The position numbers were made by a program, and so were the translations under genes. A model generated the notes under the pieces. That model ran no database searches and was not told the origin of the DNA. It saw only the letters and a list, made by a program, of their open reading frames with translations. A DNA stretch of 64,000 nucleotides from Diphasiastrum complanatum. Taxonomy: Eukaryota > Streptophyta > Lycopodiopsida > Lycopodiales > Lycopodiaceae. This document shows, one piece after another, positions 1 through 11,807 of this stretch (position 1 is its first letter; the number at the start of each line of letters is the position of its first letter). Location: positions 51,459,260-51,523,259 of the forward strand of contig CM055100.1 in the NCBI GenBank assembly GCA_029204225.1, written 5' to 3'.

Positions 1-22
1 AAATAATTGTGGGAAACCCGAA

Positions 23-445
23 GTGGACAACGTGGCAATCGCCAGATGGAAGTTGAAGGATGGAAAAGCTTTCGCACTGATCATCCTCAACATCATGGAT
101 ACCCAGATCGGCCATGTATCCGAGGCTCAGACATCGAAAGAAGTCTGGGACATCTTGAGCACACTATACGAAGTGCGAGATATAGCTTCCGAGCTACATC
201 TCAAGAATAAATTCTACTCCCTCAAGATGACGAATGGTGATTCTCTGCAGAATCACATTAATCAATTCAAGAACCTGCTAAGACAAATGGCCACTGTCGG
301 ATCTATCGTAGATGATCAAGATGCAGTGATGCAACTGCTTACAAGCTTGCCAAGCTCTTACAAAAGCTGGGTGATGATCATCACGACTCATCCAGAATTG
401 ACTATTTCAAGAGTCATTACTATGTTGTTGCAGGAAGACACGTGA
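23..445 (+). pseudogene. copia gag (UBN2-type) fragment
   Basis: The 140-codon reading frame has the typical plant copia Gag layout: a start resembling WKLKDGKA, a central run with KEVWDILSTLYE, and the region SLPSSYKSWV that precedes the nucleocapsid. In the family this protein forms the virus-like particle. The frame ends at a TGA (443-445), and the nucleocapsid continues in another frame after about 150 bases, so a frameshift separates the two. The true start is close to or just before the window edge. Confidence 0.85.
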
Positions 446-601
446 AGGAACGAAGCCTCGAGTTTCTCAACTGATTCTCACGCCTTGTACACCAACAAGA
501 GCACGACAAAGCAGAAGAAGAAGAAAGGCCCGAAGCAATCAAAGCCAGACCAAAAACCCGCTTAGCACAAGGAACAATCGAATCCGCAGACAAAGAAGAA
601 G

Positions 602-1862
602 TTGTTTTGCAGATACTGCAAACAAAACAACCACAAAATTCAAGACTGTCGAATACTTCAAGCGAAGAACAATAGCAAGGGACAGTCGAATCAAGTGGCA
701 AATGCAGCTGCAGAAGCTCCACAGCCTATTCAAGAAGCAGATCATGATGCCTTCATGACCAACCATCAAGAAGCATCTGGCGACAGTTCTTGGTTCCTGG
801 ATTCCGGAGCCACTCAGCACATGACTAGCCTCATTGGCTGTTTTGAGTCCTATACACCTTACAGTACTCAAAAATTCGTTCACCTTGGTGACAATAGCAC
901 ACAAGCTACTAAAGGTGAAGGCAGTGTAAGATTATGCTTTGCGAATGATCAGTCTAAGCTACTCTCTAAAGTCCTGTATGTACCAAAGTTATCTACGAAT
1001 CTGCTCTCTGTAAGCAGAATCACAGATCTAGGACACAGAGTAGAATTTGAATGTGATCAATGTAAAGTAGTTGATAGGACAGACAAGATCCTAGCACTCA
1101 GAAAGAGGCATGGATACTTGTATAAGTTAAGTCATTGTTTTTCTGCCTCTAGTCAGGCTCTCAGTATTTCAATTCATTCAAATAAAGGTTTACTTTGGCA
1201 TTATAGACTTGGTCATTTTAATCATGCTGTTGTACAACGAATGTCTAGACAATCTATTGTTCTTGATCTCGACTATCCTCGCAAAAAAGTCGAGTTACCT
1301 GTCTGTCAAGACTGTCTAGTTGGTAAACAGACTAGAAAACCATTTAAGTCAAGCCATCAGCATGTTGCTAGAGGATTGCTAGATGTTGTACATTCAGATA
1401 TTTGTGGCCCGATGAAAAATCCTTCGCTGAAGGATGCCAAGTATTTTATAACCTTTATTGACAAATTCTCCAGAAGGACGATGGTGTATTTCATAAAGAA
1501 AAAATCAAAAGCTTTCAATCGCTTCAGAATCTTCAAGGAGCATGCAAAAAAGGAGACTGGAAGGACAATCAAGGCCCTAAGGTAAGACAACGGTGGAGAA
1601 TACATCTCTGTCGAGTTTAAGGAGTACTGCCAAAGCCAAGACATTGAGCAGCAATTCATCACTCCTTACAGTCCTCAGTCTAATGGCTTAGCTGAGAGGA
1701 AGAACCGTACTTTGGTCGAATCTGCTAAGTGTATGCTACCGCATGCATCATTGCCCAAGAGATTCTGGACTGAAGCTGTCTCCATCTTACTTCCAGAATA
1801 GATGTTCGACCAAGGCCCTCTCAGACAAGACACCCCACGAGGTGTGGACAGGCTCTAAGCCT
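602..1862 (+). pseudogene. copia nucleocapsid - protease - integrase segment
   Basis: A CX2CX4HX4C zinc knuckle (C-RY-C...H...C) starts near base 607. The aspartic protease signature W-FLDSGATQHM is near 791. The integrase H-H-C-C region (LLWHYRLGH ... CQDCLVGKQT) spans about 1190-1340. The integrase core begins DVVHSDICGP. A TAA at 1583-1585 falls one codon before the second catalytic Asp (DNGGEY). The core then resumes with the conserved NG-AERKNRT stretch carrying the catalytic Glu until a further stop near 1800. These enzymes would mature the polyprotein and insert the cDNA; this copy is broken. Confidence 0.88.
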
Positions 1863-2439
1863 TCTTTGAAGAACCTAAGAGTGTTCGGGTGCATTGCCTA
1901 CGCGTAGATCCCAAAAGACACAAGGAAGAAATTGGACTTCCAAGGTCTCAAGACCATCCTGATCGGATATATTTCGTCTGATAACACCTACAAGCTGTAC
2001 GATTCTGATACCCTGCAAATCTTATATAGCCGAGATACAGTCTTTATCGAGGATTAGTTCGTCGACCTCAAAGACAAGGATATTACTCAAGAAGAACCTA
2101 CATCTCCTGCCATTGACCCGACAGTCCGAGCTTCTGGCTCAGGCGTGTCAATTGTTGACCCACTTCGAGACAACGAATCAGACAAAGATGTTGCTGCTAC
2201 GTAGCAACAAGTCCCAGGAGCAGTTCATCAGTCGAATCATCCCAGAAGATCAAGTCGAGTGCGCACACAGCCCACAAGGTATACTCCTTAGTCTGCTTGT
2301 CTCTTAATGCATGAACCAACGACAGTTGAAGAGACACTTAGCCAACTAGACTCTGATCTCTAGAGAGAAGCCATGGACAGAGAGTATTCCTCTCTGATCA
2401 AGAAACAGACATGGTCATTAGTCGAAGCTCCTATTGGCT

Positions 2440-3345
2440 GCAATATTATTGATTAAAAGTGGATCTTTAAGATCAAATATAATGCCAATGGAGCAGTTGA
2501 TCGAAGGAAGGCTGGACTAGTAGCACGAGGATTCACCCAGATCCCAAATGTCAACTACAGTGAGACTTTTAGTCTAGTCATCAAACATTCGTCGATCCGA
2601 ATGCTCTTGTCTTATGCTGCAGCTGCCGACCTCGAAGTACATCAACTTGATGTACAAATAGCCTATCTGAATGGAGTCATACAAGAAGATATCTACACGA
2701 TCCAACCCAAAGGATACGTTCTGAAAGACATGAAGAATTATGTCTGTAAACTCCACAAAGCACTGTATGGCTTGAAACAGTCCACCAAAGCTTGGTTTCA
2801 GAGGATCAACACATTCCTCATTGAACAAGGATTCAAACCAAACACTGTTGATTGCAACGTTTATTCAAGGTCAGTGCAACAATCCTTCATTATCGTCACC
2901 TTGTACGTTGATGATACGTTGCTTTTCAGCAACAATACCAAAATGGTCAAGGATGCAAAATAGATGCTGTTCTCAGAATTTGACATGACTGATATGGGCG
3001 AAGCTCACTTCTGTCTTGGAATTGAAATCCACAAAGACAGAGCAAATCGACTGATTTACATCACTCAACAAAGGTATCTTCACAATGTTCTTAACAGATA
3101 CAATTTGATGAATTGTAAATTAGCTCACTCACCAATGGATCCAGACCTGCATATGTCAAAGGACCAATGTCCCCAGACCAAGCAAAAAGAGGAGCAAATG
3201 AGAGAATATTCGTATCGATCGATACTTGGATCTCTCATGTATGCAATGGTCTGTACAAGACCAAATATCTCTTTTGCCGTAAGCTCACTCAGCCAATATA
3301 TGGCTAATCTTGGCATTACCCATTGGAAGGCTCTTATTTGAGTCA
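2440..3345 (+). pseudogene. copia reverse transcriptase
   Basis: RT blocks are read in order: W-FKIK-N--G, KARLVARGF-like (here RKAGLVARGF), the AYLNG block, LYGLKQS, and the active-site box YVDDTLLF at 2904-2927. The catalytic Asp pair is intact. A TAG at 2961-2963 splits the domain, and the palm/thumb part LGIEIHKD...YL--VL-RY continues in frame after it, followed by GSLMYAM-CTRP and AVS-LSQY. Because most conserved residues survive, this looks like a fairly recent copy damaged mainly by point mutations. Confidence 0.9.
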
Positions 3346-3880
3346 TGAGATATATTCGAGCTACCATGAGATGTCAGCAACGACAATCTTCATGGGCTCA
3401 GTGGCTATTCCAATGCAAGTTGGGGAGGAGATGCAGACAATTGTAAATCCACATCTGGAGTTGCATTCTTCTTCAACGACGGTCCTATTCCATGGAACAT
3501 TCGTAAGCAAACCTCTATCGCACTTTCTTCTACTGAAGCAGAATACATTGCTGCTTCTCAATCTATTAAGGAAGCCTTTTGGTTGAGAACTCAGCTGTCA
3601 AACATCAATCTGTATCAGTACAGCCCCACAATCTTGTTTTGTGATAACCAAAGTGCTACTGCCTTACCGGCCAACCCTAGACTTCATTCTAGGAGTAAGC
3701 ACATTGAGATCATATATCACTACATCAGGGGCAAGGTTCTCGACAGGGAGGTAAGCTTAACGCACTGTAGAACATAGGACATGGTTGCAGACATTCTCAC
3801 GAAAGCACTCAGTAATAATGCACACAACAAATTTTGTGCATTGCTCAGTCTGAAAATCAAGGAATTCACGGATCCGGATT
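3346..3880 (+). pseudogene. copia RNase H
   Basis: Read across frameshifts, this segment has the copia RNase H landmarks: the GYSN/D--WGGD start, SSTEAEYIA near 3527 with the catalytic Glu, CDNQSA near 3643 with a catalytic Asp, and the terminal HIEI-YHYIR ... ADILTKAL. In the family it degrades the RNA template during cDNA synthesis. It lies directly upstream of the polypurine tract, as expected for the end of a copia pol. Confidence 0.85.
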
Positions 3881-4041
3881 AAGAGGGGGTGTTGGATTTA
3901 CTCCTTCTACTCTCTTAAATCCCATTTTTAATTTGCCTCCATTCTTGCTGCATATTTACTAACGTTGTCATGCAGCTTGCATATTTACACGCAAATTTGC
4001 ACAGACGAATAAAGGGCGAAAGAATTGTGAACACTTCTTTT
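3881..4041 (+). repeat. copia polypurine tract and first part of 3' LTR
   Basis: The purine run AAGAGGGGG is followed by TGTTGGATTTACTCC, a standard copia LTR start. Only about 152 bases of LTR are present before the gypsy LTR begins at 4042. The rest probably continues at 14426. Confidence 0.8.
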
Positions 4042-4862
4042 TGTAGGGTCAAAGATCTTGCGTAGTATAGCCCTCCCGCTTGTCAACAAGGGTTAGATCA
4101 CTGGATAAGTACCTAACTATGCATAGATGTTATTTTTAGTTAGTTTCCTACTTTCTCTCTTAACTCTATTCACCACTAACATTATTCTCCCTTAACTCTA
4201 CTCCTCTACACTAACATTCTTCATGGTTTTGGGTGAAGGGAAGGGGTAGAAAAGAAGAGGAAGAGAGAAGAGAAGAGAGAAAGAGAGGGAGATGAGATGG
4301 AGGTTAGCTCAAATGCTCAATGTCATTGCTTATGGAGAAATCTTAACTAATCACAAACAAAAAGCATGGAAGAATTGGAAATAACAAGCAATCCCAACAA
4401 TAGCATAAGCAAGAGTGATTAGCAAATGAGGATGCTTGAGCTCTCAAAATGATAGAGTCTCCTCCTCTTTATTAAGCATGAAAATAGTGTACAAATGGTG
4501 CCTTTTTATAAAATGGGGAAGGCCCTTGCCCCTCAATTCTATTGGCTAATAATCACATTGATCCTATCCATTCATCTTGGACCCAACTTGATCCAAGGGT
4601 CCATAAAAGTACATTAAACTTCACAAGATTCATGCGAGTCCCAATTTGGACCCAACTCTAAAAAGTAATCTCTAAGTTTAAAAATGACTTTGGGCCTCTA
4701 GTTTTATTTTGATTCCAAGGCCCAAGTCAATTTTATTTTATTTACACTTAAGTTTGCGTGCTCATTGGGCCATGGGCTTACGCACGCAGGATGCCATGCC
4801 CTCGCAACACATTTTATTGGACGATTTTATTTATTTACACTTTGTTGGGAATACCCCCAACA
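4042..4862 (-). repeat. gypsy 3' LTR (left copy)
   Basis: This 821-bp copy starts with TGTAGGGTC and ends with CCCAACA on the plus strand. It aligns end to end with 13617-14425 and carries a GA-rich stretch around 4255-4295. It lacks about a dozen bases' worth of perfect alignment with its partner in that stretch. Confidence 0.93.
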
Positions 4863-4908
4863 GGACCCACGGCCTGAAGTAGTGCCGGTCCCTCGGCACT
4901 CTGCCGGT

Positions 4909-6412
4909 TTAGTAAAGAGTTTTCTTCGTCCACCTTTGCTGGATTAGGTAGGTCGTGATGTCCTCCATAAAGTTGAGGCAGTCCATTTTCTTCAAGTCCT
5001 TGGGTGTGTGAAGGGACTTCTGGACTTCTCTCAGCCAATCTTGGTCGACCCATGCTTGGATTCTGCGTGTCCATGGATTGTCCAGAAGTGCAGCTCGGTA
5101 ATACACACAAGCGATTGGCAGCTGATCTATGACTTTGTCTGAAGGTAGCACCTTATTAATGTCAAAGAATATGGGGGAAAAAAAATTGTCCCATTTAGTT
5201 TCGATTCCCATTAGATGTTCTAGGTCCAGGGCGTAAATGGCTGCCGCGCGGACTGTTGGATCAGGGCAGTTGACATAGTGATTCACAAATGTGGTGAGAG
5301 CCCTTCTGGCATCCACATCCGTAGTCCAACCGTACTCTGAATGAATGATCGGCCAATTGAAGTTTTTAATTGTGGGTTTGTCCAGAGGGGTGCCGCATTC
5401 CGCCCATTTGGATCATCGTGTACATGGCAGGAAGTGCACGTTCACCCGTAATTGTTGCAGACTCGTCACGTAGGCCCTGATGGCCGCAAAATCTCTTTCA
5501 AACAATTGCTGACGCCACTCTGGTTGTGGTTGGAGGGCAGGTGATGCTTGCAGTTCTTTGCCCTTTATTGTCTGAGCTAAAAATGATATCTGTTAGCCGC
5601 CTCTTGATGACTCGTGGGGATACTTTGATAGGAATTCGTTTATTTTTTCCTCCACGGACTTTGGTCTTCGGAAGGCCTGGCTGGCAGATATCATGCGCGA
5701 ATCTCTGGATGATGTGGCTTGGCTTTGGCTGGTATCTGCGCCTTGGCCCTGGTCTCGCGTCTCAACAGTTGTATCCATTTGTCCTTGGTCTTGGCCTTAG
5801 GACATTTGATCTTGGTTAAATCCCCTTGCTACCTACTGGCTTTGGTCTTGGCTTGTACTAGCATGTGCAGCGTCAAAAATAGGTGGCGGTGGAACTACCA
5901 CGAGGGTGGGTTGGGCCTTCATTTCCATGAATTTTTGGCAAGCCTTGAGGGCTTGCTTGGCTTGGGCGAGTTCGTGTGTCCGATATTTATTGAACTCTGC
6001 TTGGTAGCTATTTAAGGTTTGGCTATAAACCTGCACCTGATGCCGAAGAAGATTCATTTCTGATTGAGAGAGTGGCCTTGAGTCTGGTGCAGGTTGAGCT
6101 AACCAGACGAGCTTTTCATCTTGTAGGGCTTTGACCTCCATCCCTAGGCGTGTATTCTCTGCTTCCAAAAGGTTTAGTTGCACCTGGATGAGAGCAAGCT
6201 GTTGGGACATAAGCGTGAAGGGCGAGGCCCATGTTAATTTCAGAGTGAAAAAGCGTCGGGTAAAAACCCACTGTCTCTAGAAGTGGGCCGGCTGTCTATA
6301 GCCATGGTTGGATTAGGGCGTTAGAGGGTAAGGGCCAAATCTGTGTGGCCTCAGAGATTTCACGCTGGATCACTTGTTTGGTGCCAGAGTCTTCAGAGGG
6401 TGAGGAGGCCAT
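4909..6412 (-). pseudogene. Extra ORF between integrase and 3' LTR (unknown protein)
   Basis: This sense-strand ORF lies after the integrase, where env-like or accessory genes of plant gypsy elements sit. It opens at 6412 with MASSPSEDSG and breaks after 38 codons. It resumes at 6210 with a strongly helical, coiled-coil-like segment (heptads through QLNLLEAENTRL), then a VVVPPPP linker. It continues in another frame (5778-5593) and ends with a 135-codon domain (5316-4909) rich in aromatic residues and Trp (WTRRIQAWVDQDW). I see no signal peptide or membrane span, so an envelope function is not supported. It might be a Gag-like or particle-associated accessory protein. Function is unknown, and three frames are needed to read it. 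Confidence 0.6.
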
Positions 6413-6419
6413 GTTAGCG

Positions 6420-6700
6420 GTGATGATTAAAGGACGAAAAAGTAGAAAAAATGGTGGAAAGAGTAAAAAGGTGTGGAAACGACAAAAAACTGTGAATAAC
6501 GAGTGTTGGATGACAATAAGTGTAGTTTAGAGTGCAAATCGGCTAAATCCTTCTTGGATTCAGCAAGATTTCTCCGATCTTGCCAGATCAGGCCGAATCT
6601 TGATGGATCTAGCTTGATTTGGCTTGATCTTCCTAGATCTAGTAGTGACGGTTTAGCAGATTAGCTTTTCATAATGTGCCCTCACCAATCTGGATCTATC
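6420..6700. repeat. GATC-rich short imperfect repeats after integrase
   Basis: Between the integrase stop and the extra ORF, the motif GATCT/CTTGATC recurs in both orientations (about 6545-6650). A similar GATC-rich tract lies in the leader at about 12340-12420. No gene is seen here. Confidence 0.5.
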
Positions 6701-7872
6701 TCACTGTGGTGGCCAGTACTTGTGCAACCGGCTACCATCGATGGGTGTATCAAATGGTGTCCCATCTAGCTTTTTCAAATTCACAGCTCTGTGATTAAGA
6801 ATTTCCTTGATCCAATAAGGACCTTCGCTTGTGAATTTTAACTTTCCCTTGATCGCCTTGGTTTTATACATCAGGACCAGATCTTCGGAGCGAAGATCCT
6901 TCTTTTGTAACCTGTGATCATGCCATGCCTTGCGTCTTTCTTTTCTAGCTGCCAGTGCATGCACAACTAGTAAGCGTGTTTCACAGAGTTTATGCAGAGC
7001 TTCGTGGCATAGTTGTAGAGATTTGGACTCATTAAGACGTTGCGTGGTAGCAATCCTTAATGAAGGAACTAGAAACTCTACTGGAATTACAACATCCTGA
7101 CCATATACCAATTGGAAGGGTGTTTGATCAGTGCTTCCTTTATATGCTGTCCTGAATGCCCACAGAGCAGCATGCAACTTATGTTCCCAATCTGATCTGC
7201 TAGCTTCAACAGTTTTCATGAGCACGCTACACAGGATCTTATTGGATGATTCTGCTTGCTCATTACCACGAGGATAATAAGGCGTACTGGTTCTGTGGAT
7301 CACGAAAAATTCCTCCAACAGGACCTTGATGGTCTCATTGATGAAATGGCTTCCGTCATCGCTGACTACCTCCACCGGGCATCCAAAGCGCACAATGATA
7401 TTTTCATAAAGGAACTTGGCAGTGGTCCTAGCATCAACTACTCTTACTGCCTTGGCTTCGACCCACTTGGTGAGGTAGTCTGTGGCTACGATTATGTATT
7501 GAGCCTAGGAACTCCTTGCTGCAGGGTGAATTGGACCGATGTAATCCAATGCCCACTTTTCGAATGGTGCTTGGGCTAAGACCGGGTGCAGTAGGTCATA
7601 ATTCAATCTCATTGGTCTACTTGCCCTTTGGCACACATCGCACTTTTTCAAGTATTCCTCCGTATCCTTATGAATCGTTGGCCACCAACATCCTGATTGC
7701 AGGATCTTGCGATAATGTCGGATGCAAAATGGCCTCCACCCATGCCTTCATGTGAAAGCAAAATGATTTGGATGGCCTCATGAGGAAGAATACACCGCCG
7801 AAGAATTCCATCTGGTCCTCTTCGATACAACTGGACGACAATCAGCTGATAAGGTCTAGCCTTCAAGATCAA
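6701..7872 (-). pseudogene. gypsy integrase
   Basis: The N-terminal zinc-finger region is recognisable (7872-7648; SHEGMGGGHF). The core continues DYIGPIHPAA, then the TDYLTKWVEA block, VSDDGSHF with catalytic Asp, and GNEQAESSNK with catalytic Glu. The C-terminal part (WAFRTAYK, then the G-YWIKEIL region) ends at 6701. A TAG lies between the first and second blocks (in 7508-7520), and the N-terminal finger is in a different frame. The core from 7393 to 6701 is open for 230 codons. Confidence 0.9.
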
Positions 7873-7920
7873 TTTGCGACTGTTCCGCCTTTGGTAGTGA
7901 TTTGTCTGGTTGGCCTCGCA

Positions 7921-8271
7921 TTAGATATTCAACAATGTTGGCAGCCCATTCAGGTACTGTGTCCACATAAAATAGGCAGCATCTGCTAGCTCATCGTCGG
8001 GTTGGGTTGCAATCTCCTTCTCCTTGATTCGTGACACATAATCTGCCATGTAGTGTTGTTTTCCCTTGCAAACTACTATCCAAAAATCAAATTCCAATAA
8101 CAGAAGTAGCCATCTGGTGATTCTTCCGGTGTTGCAAGTTTTATTAACGAGATAGAGCAAGGGTTGATGGTCCGTATAAAAAGCAAAATGTGTGGCAGTC
8201 AAGTAGTGACAAATTTTTTTAACCGCATAAATCATTGCCAGTGCTTCCCGCTCTGTGGTCGAATAATTCAT
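7921..8271 (-). pseudogene. gypsy RNase H, C-terminal half
   Basis: The sequence NYSTTEREALAMIYAV, then FYTDHQPLLYL and a terminal MADYVSR match the RNase H of chromovirus/Tat-like gypsy elements. The upstream half, in frame in the preceding segment (8290-8450), has HTNASKYAVGAVLTQ, where the usual first catalytic Asp is Asn (AAC, near 8371). This would disable the nuclease even without the other damage. Confidence 0.85.
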
Positions 8272-8289
8272 TTCGGTATCACTGAGCTA

Positions 8290-9237
8290 TCAACTTGAAA
8301 ATCGGATTGGAAAATCCTTTTTGTGTTCACCTAGCTGGGTTAAGACTGCTCCAACTGCATACTTTGATGCGTTTGTATGCACGTGAAACTCAATGGACCA
8401 ACTGGGCGGGCGTAAGATTGGTGCTGAAATCAATGCATGCTTAAGCCTCTGGAAGGCCTTTAGGGCTTCCTCATTCCAATGTGGATCCGTTGTGAATTTG
8501 TAAATTGGTCGGGCTAACTCCGCAAAATCAAGAATGAAGATCCTATAATAGTTAGCATGACCCATGAAGATGTAGACTTCGCGGATCGTTCCCGGTGGTG
8601 ATAGATCAACAATGATCCTGATCTTTGATAGATTTATGGCAATCCCATGTCTTGACACTATATGGCTGAGAATCAAGCCATGTGTCACCCAGAATTGACA
8701 TTTTTCTAGCTGCAACTCCTGCTTGATCAGCTCAGTCTAATTCGGGTTGCAGTGGTAATAATGGCTTACCTTGGGGACTGCTCCGTCCACCAGGGGAATG
8801 GTGTGTTGGACTACTGTTGGTGGAATGCCCTTCAGGTCACTATAACTCCAGGCAAAACAATCTTTATATTCCACCAACAATGATCATAGTCTCTTGAACT
8901 GTGTGGGTGTTAACTTCTCTCCCACATGCACTATCTTTTCTTCTTCACCTGGCTTGGCAAGATTCATCCGCTGTGTTCGCGCAAGTCCCTCAAAGGCTTG
9001 TTCCGCTGGTGCCTGACTTTGATCAGGTTCTCTCTGGGCTTGCGGCATCATGATTACCATGTCATCCAAGGTATAATTCTTGAAAGTCTCAGGCATCTCG
9101 TGAACTGGCGCTCGTCGAAATTCCTCCTTCAACATATTGATCTTAGCCCGACTGGTCATTTTTTGATTTTCTGTCACCTGTGTAGAAGATGACGTTGTAT
9201 CTGAGTCTATCTTGATTGACTTCAAGAAATCCAACAC
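8290..9237 (-). pseudogene. gypsy RT remnant with catalytic core deleted
   Basis: The frame from 9237 leads into the RT N-terminus: YKDCFAWSYSDLKGIPP, then QHTIPLVDGAVP and NPN[stop]TELIKQEL near 8735. The next codons are QLEKCQFWVTHGLILSHIVS, which in this family lie far downstream, after the YxDD box. The fingers and palm, including both catalytic Asp residues, are absent and the junction is in frame. The RT thumb/connection and start of RNase H follow (MGHANYYR, then PIYKFT). The segment is therefore an in-frame internal deletion derivative with an added TAG. Confidence 0.85.
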
Positions 9238-9252
9238 CTTCTTTTTGTCCTT

Positions 9253-10499
9253 TTATGTCATTTTGGTGGGTTCATCCTTGTTGTCTCTCATCGAGACTGC
9301 CGTGACATTCGCCTCATGGTTGCAAATATCAATATCCACTGTAGCTATTCCCTCTTCCAATAGATCACTCCATCGGATCACCTGGTTGTAGCATATCTTC
9401 AACTGATTCTTCTTATTCATAGGTGCCTTGGGTGGATCGATCCTTGAGACTTTTGCCATAGCAGACTTTTGCGGTGGTTGAGCTGGTACTTTCTTGGTTC
9501 CGTATCGATCTGGGTCCATGTTGTGTAGGACCTGCTCATCAGTTAGCTCAATTTCCTTATTATAAGTTAGAGCATATTGCCAATGGACTAGATCATCGTC
9601 CACTGGGCTCTCAATAGGTTCCACTGACAGCCATGCTACGTTTATCATATTCATCCCAAATGTGATTGGTGTGTCCATAGTGTAACATTTGGGTGAAGAT
9701 GTACTGGATTCCGGATCTGATTCATATTGACATGCCTGACAGTCAATAGTTGCTAATGCATCCGTCCATCTTACGACATCCATCTCTGGATCATAGTGAC
9801 CTCCCTTGGCTGGCCTTGGGCGATCAATCATGTGATCTGTCGTAGATGATCCGTCATCAGCCTTGGGTGCAATAGGTTTCACCGCCCATGTGGTTGGATC
9901 AACCTTTACAGCCTGTTCTATGTTCTCGAAGGTGAGTTTTCCCGTACCCCAGTTGTGTACTACTTGCGCAGTCCTTAACCATGGTCTTTCCAGTAAAGCA
10001 CGGTATGTAGATGGAGATTCAAGTATATCCATGACTACAAAAGTAATTACAAACTGCATGCCTACTATCTTTACAGAGATATCGGCAACTACGTACACCT
10101 TTTGGTTTCACACAAGATTGATCTACTAGCTTGATGGCGAATCTTGCTGGCTTCAACCCTTGCAAATCCCATTTTTCATACAAAGTGGTGGAGATCAAAT
10201 TGACACCCGATCCTCCATCTACCACTACTGCCTCGTCCTCTCTTGTGTTTGATTAGCAAAGTGATGTTGCGTTCCTCACTTTCCCATGCTGCTCCGATGT
10301 GGAGGACATTACTTGTTTCTTCATAGCCCGTACAATATATGGGCTTAGGCGCTACTGGCTCCTCATCCGTTTTGGCCCATTCAGCTAGAAGGCTTTTCGC
10401 TCGTGGTGCAATCCGCAATAGTTCTCCGAGTGGTAAACTAACATGGCTTGATAGTAAAAGTGTGAGCCTTTTAGTGCATGGTTCCTCGGGCTCCACCAT
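9253..10499 (-). pseudogene. gypsy aspartic protease and linker
   Basis: The protease active-site loop is VDGGSGVNLIS near 10220, with DGGS instead of DSGS, a variant seen in some plant gypsy lineages. Downstream comes ALLERPWLRTAQVVHNWG, the C-terminal protease landmark. A hydrophilic linker of about 200 residues follows, before the RT N-terminus. The reading frame shifts at about 10225 and 10098. Confidence 0.8.
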
Positions 10500-11062
10500 G
10501 TGAAAAGGTGGTTCAACTGATCATTCTGATCAGTGCGCAGTGGTGAGCCCGCTTGCGGTTCCCGTTCGACGCCAATTGGAGGTTCCGTGGGATGGTCCTT
10601 TTCTGGCTCTTTTTTCTCCGCTTGTGCTTTCTGTACCCAGTGTCTTATTTTCTGGTACTGCCTTCTTTCTTCCCTCACATTCGGATATGGCGCTGAAGTT
10701 GAGGGTTGGTCATCAGTGACCCAGGGTGGTGGTGAGGGAGCCACTTCCTTCCTCTTATGTGCTCGCATAACAGCTAACATAAGAGCATGGAATTGGTGTC
10801 CTTCCGATGGCATCCCTGCTGGAACTGCTGGTTGCTGTATTGCAATGAAGTTAAGAGGTGCACTGGTTCCAGGTTTAAATGGACAATTCTTGTAACAATT
10901 TCCATAACCGCATTCTCGATAGAAGAATGTATATTGTCCCTTGTAGGGACATTCCACAATTTTGTGTCCTTCACTACATCCGTAGCAGCCGTAATTTCTT
11001 CCGCCTTGACGCTGAGTTTGAGCTGCATAGGCCGCAACATATTCATTTATGGCAGGATCCAT
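10385..11062 (-). pseudogene. gypsy gag C-terminal part (degenerate zinc knuckles)
   Basis: The open frame holds a Cys/His cluster CYGCSEGHKIVEC and CGYGNCYKNC. The first has one residue fewer than the canonical CX2CX4HX4C spacing. A Pro-rich, charged region follows before the protease. Nucleic-acid packaging is the family role. Confidence 0.7.
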
Positions 11063-11807
11063 AAATGGTTCATCTGGTCCGTACCATTGCTGCTACTCAG
11101 GTTGAGGTGGCATTTGCATCTCTGGTTCCATTGCTATCAGGTTTACATGGGCCACTTGTTGATTGGCTGGCCCTGGTGGTGCAGGTAAGGCCATACGCTA
11201 TTGTTGATTTGGTGTGCCGTACCTTGGTGCCGTGTTGGGTGCCCCTTGATGGTAAGGATAAGAAGTCTGATAAAGACTTCGCCTCTGTTGAACAATTCGG
11301 GGGTTAAATGGGCAAAATGTCGTATCTTGCGATGTTGCATTGCACAGATGATAGAATCTATGTGTTAGTCTCAAATTTTGCTTTAGGACTGGACACTCGT
11401 TCGCTATATGGTTCTACGTGCACATTGAATACCATACATTCTCCCGTCTAGGATACTGCAGCTGGTTTGGATCCGGTTGATGTGGTGTTACTGCTACAAC
11501 TCCTTGTAAGGCTTTTAGTTTCTCGTCAAACTGCGCCGTAAGTTGCTCCATCTGCTGTTTGTGTAATTTTGTCATTTGCTCCAACAGCAGTTCTGTGGAT
11601 AGAGCAGATGCATTTGATGATGATGATGCTAACGAGGGAGTAGGATGTGGGTGGATGGATATTCGTCATCAGATCCCTCATCTCCTTCCTTGATGGCATC
11701 TTCCATAGCTTCTTGCAGAGTAGCGTACTGCTCCCGTCGTTTCAGTTCTCTCTTGATGCTTCATGGTAGTCCGACTAGGAACCACATGATCACCGCATGA
11801 TCAGGAG

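Larger units (their letters stand above)
1..4041 (+). mobile_element. Ty1/copia LTR retrotransposon, internal region plus start of 3' LTR
   Basis: The domain order read on the plus strand is gag, zinc knuckle, protease, GAG-pre-integrase, integrase, reverse transcriptase, RNase H, which is the Ty1/copia order. The element enters the window already inside gag, so its 5' LTR and primer-binding site lie upstream. A purine tract at 3881-3889 (AAGAGGGGG) is followed by TGTTGG, the start of the 3' LTR. That LTR is interrupted at 4041/4042 by a gypsy element and seems to resume at 14426. Several in-frame stops show that the copy cannot encode its own polyprotein. Confidence 0.9.

Noticed and set aside
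4909-6412. Envelope gene of an errantivirus-like element
   Set aside because: No signal peptide, membrane segment or furin-like site is visible in any of the three frames.
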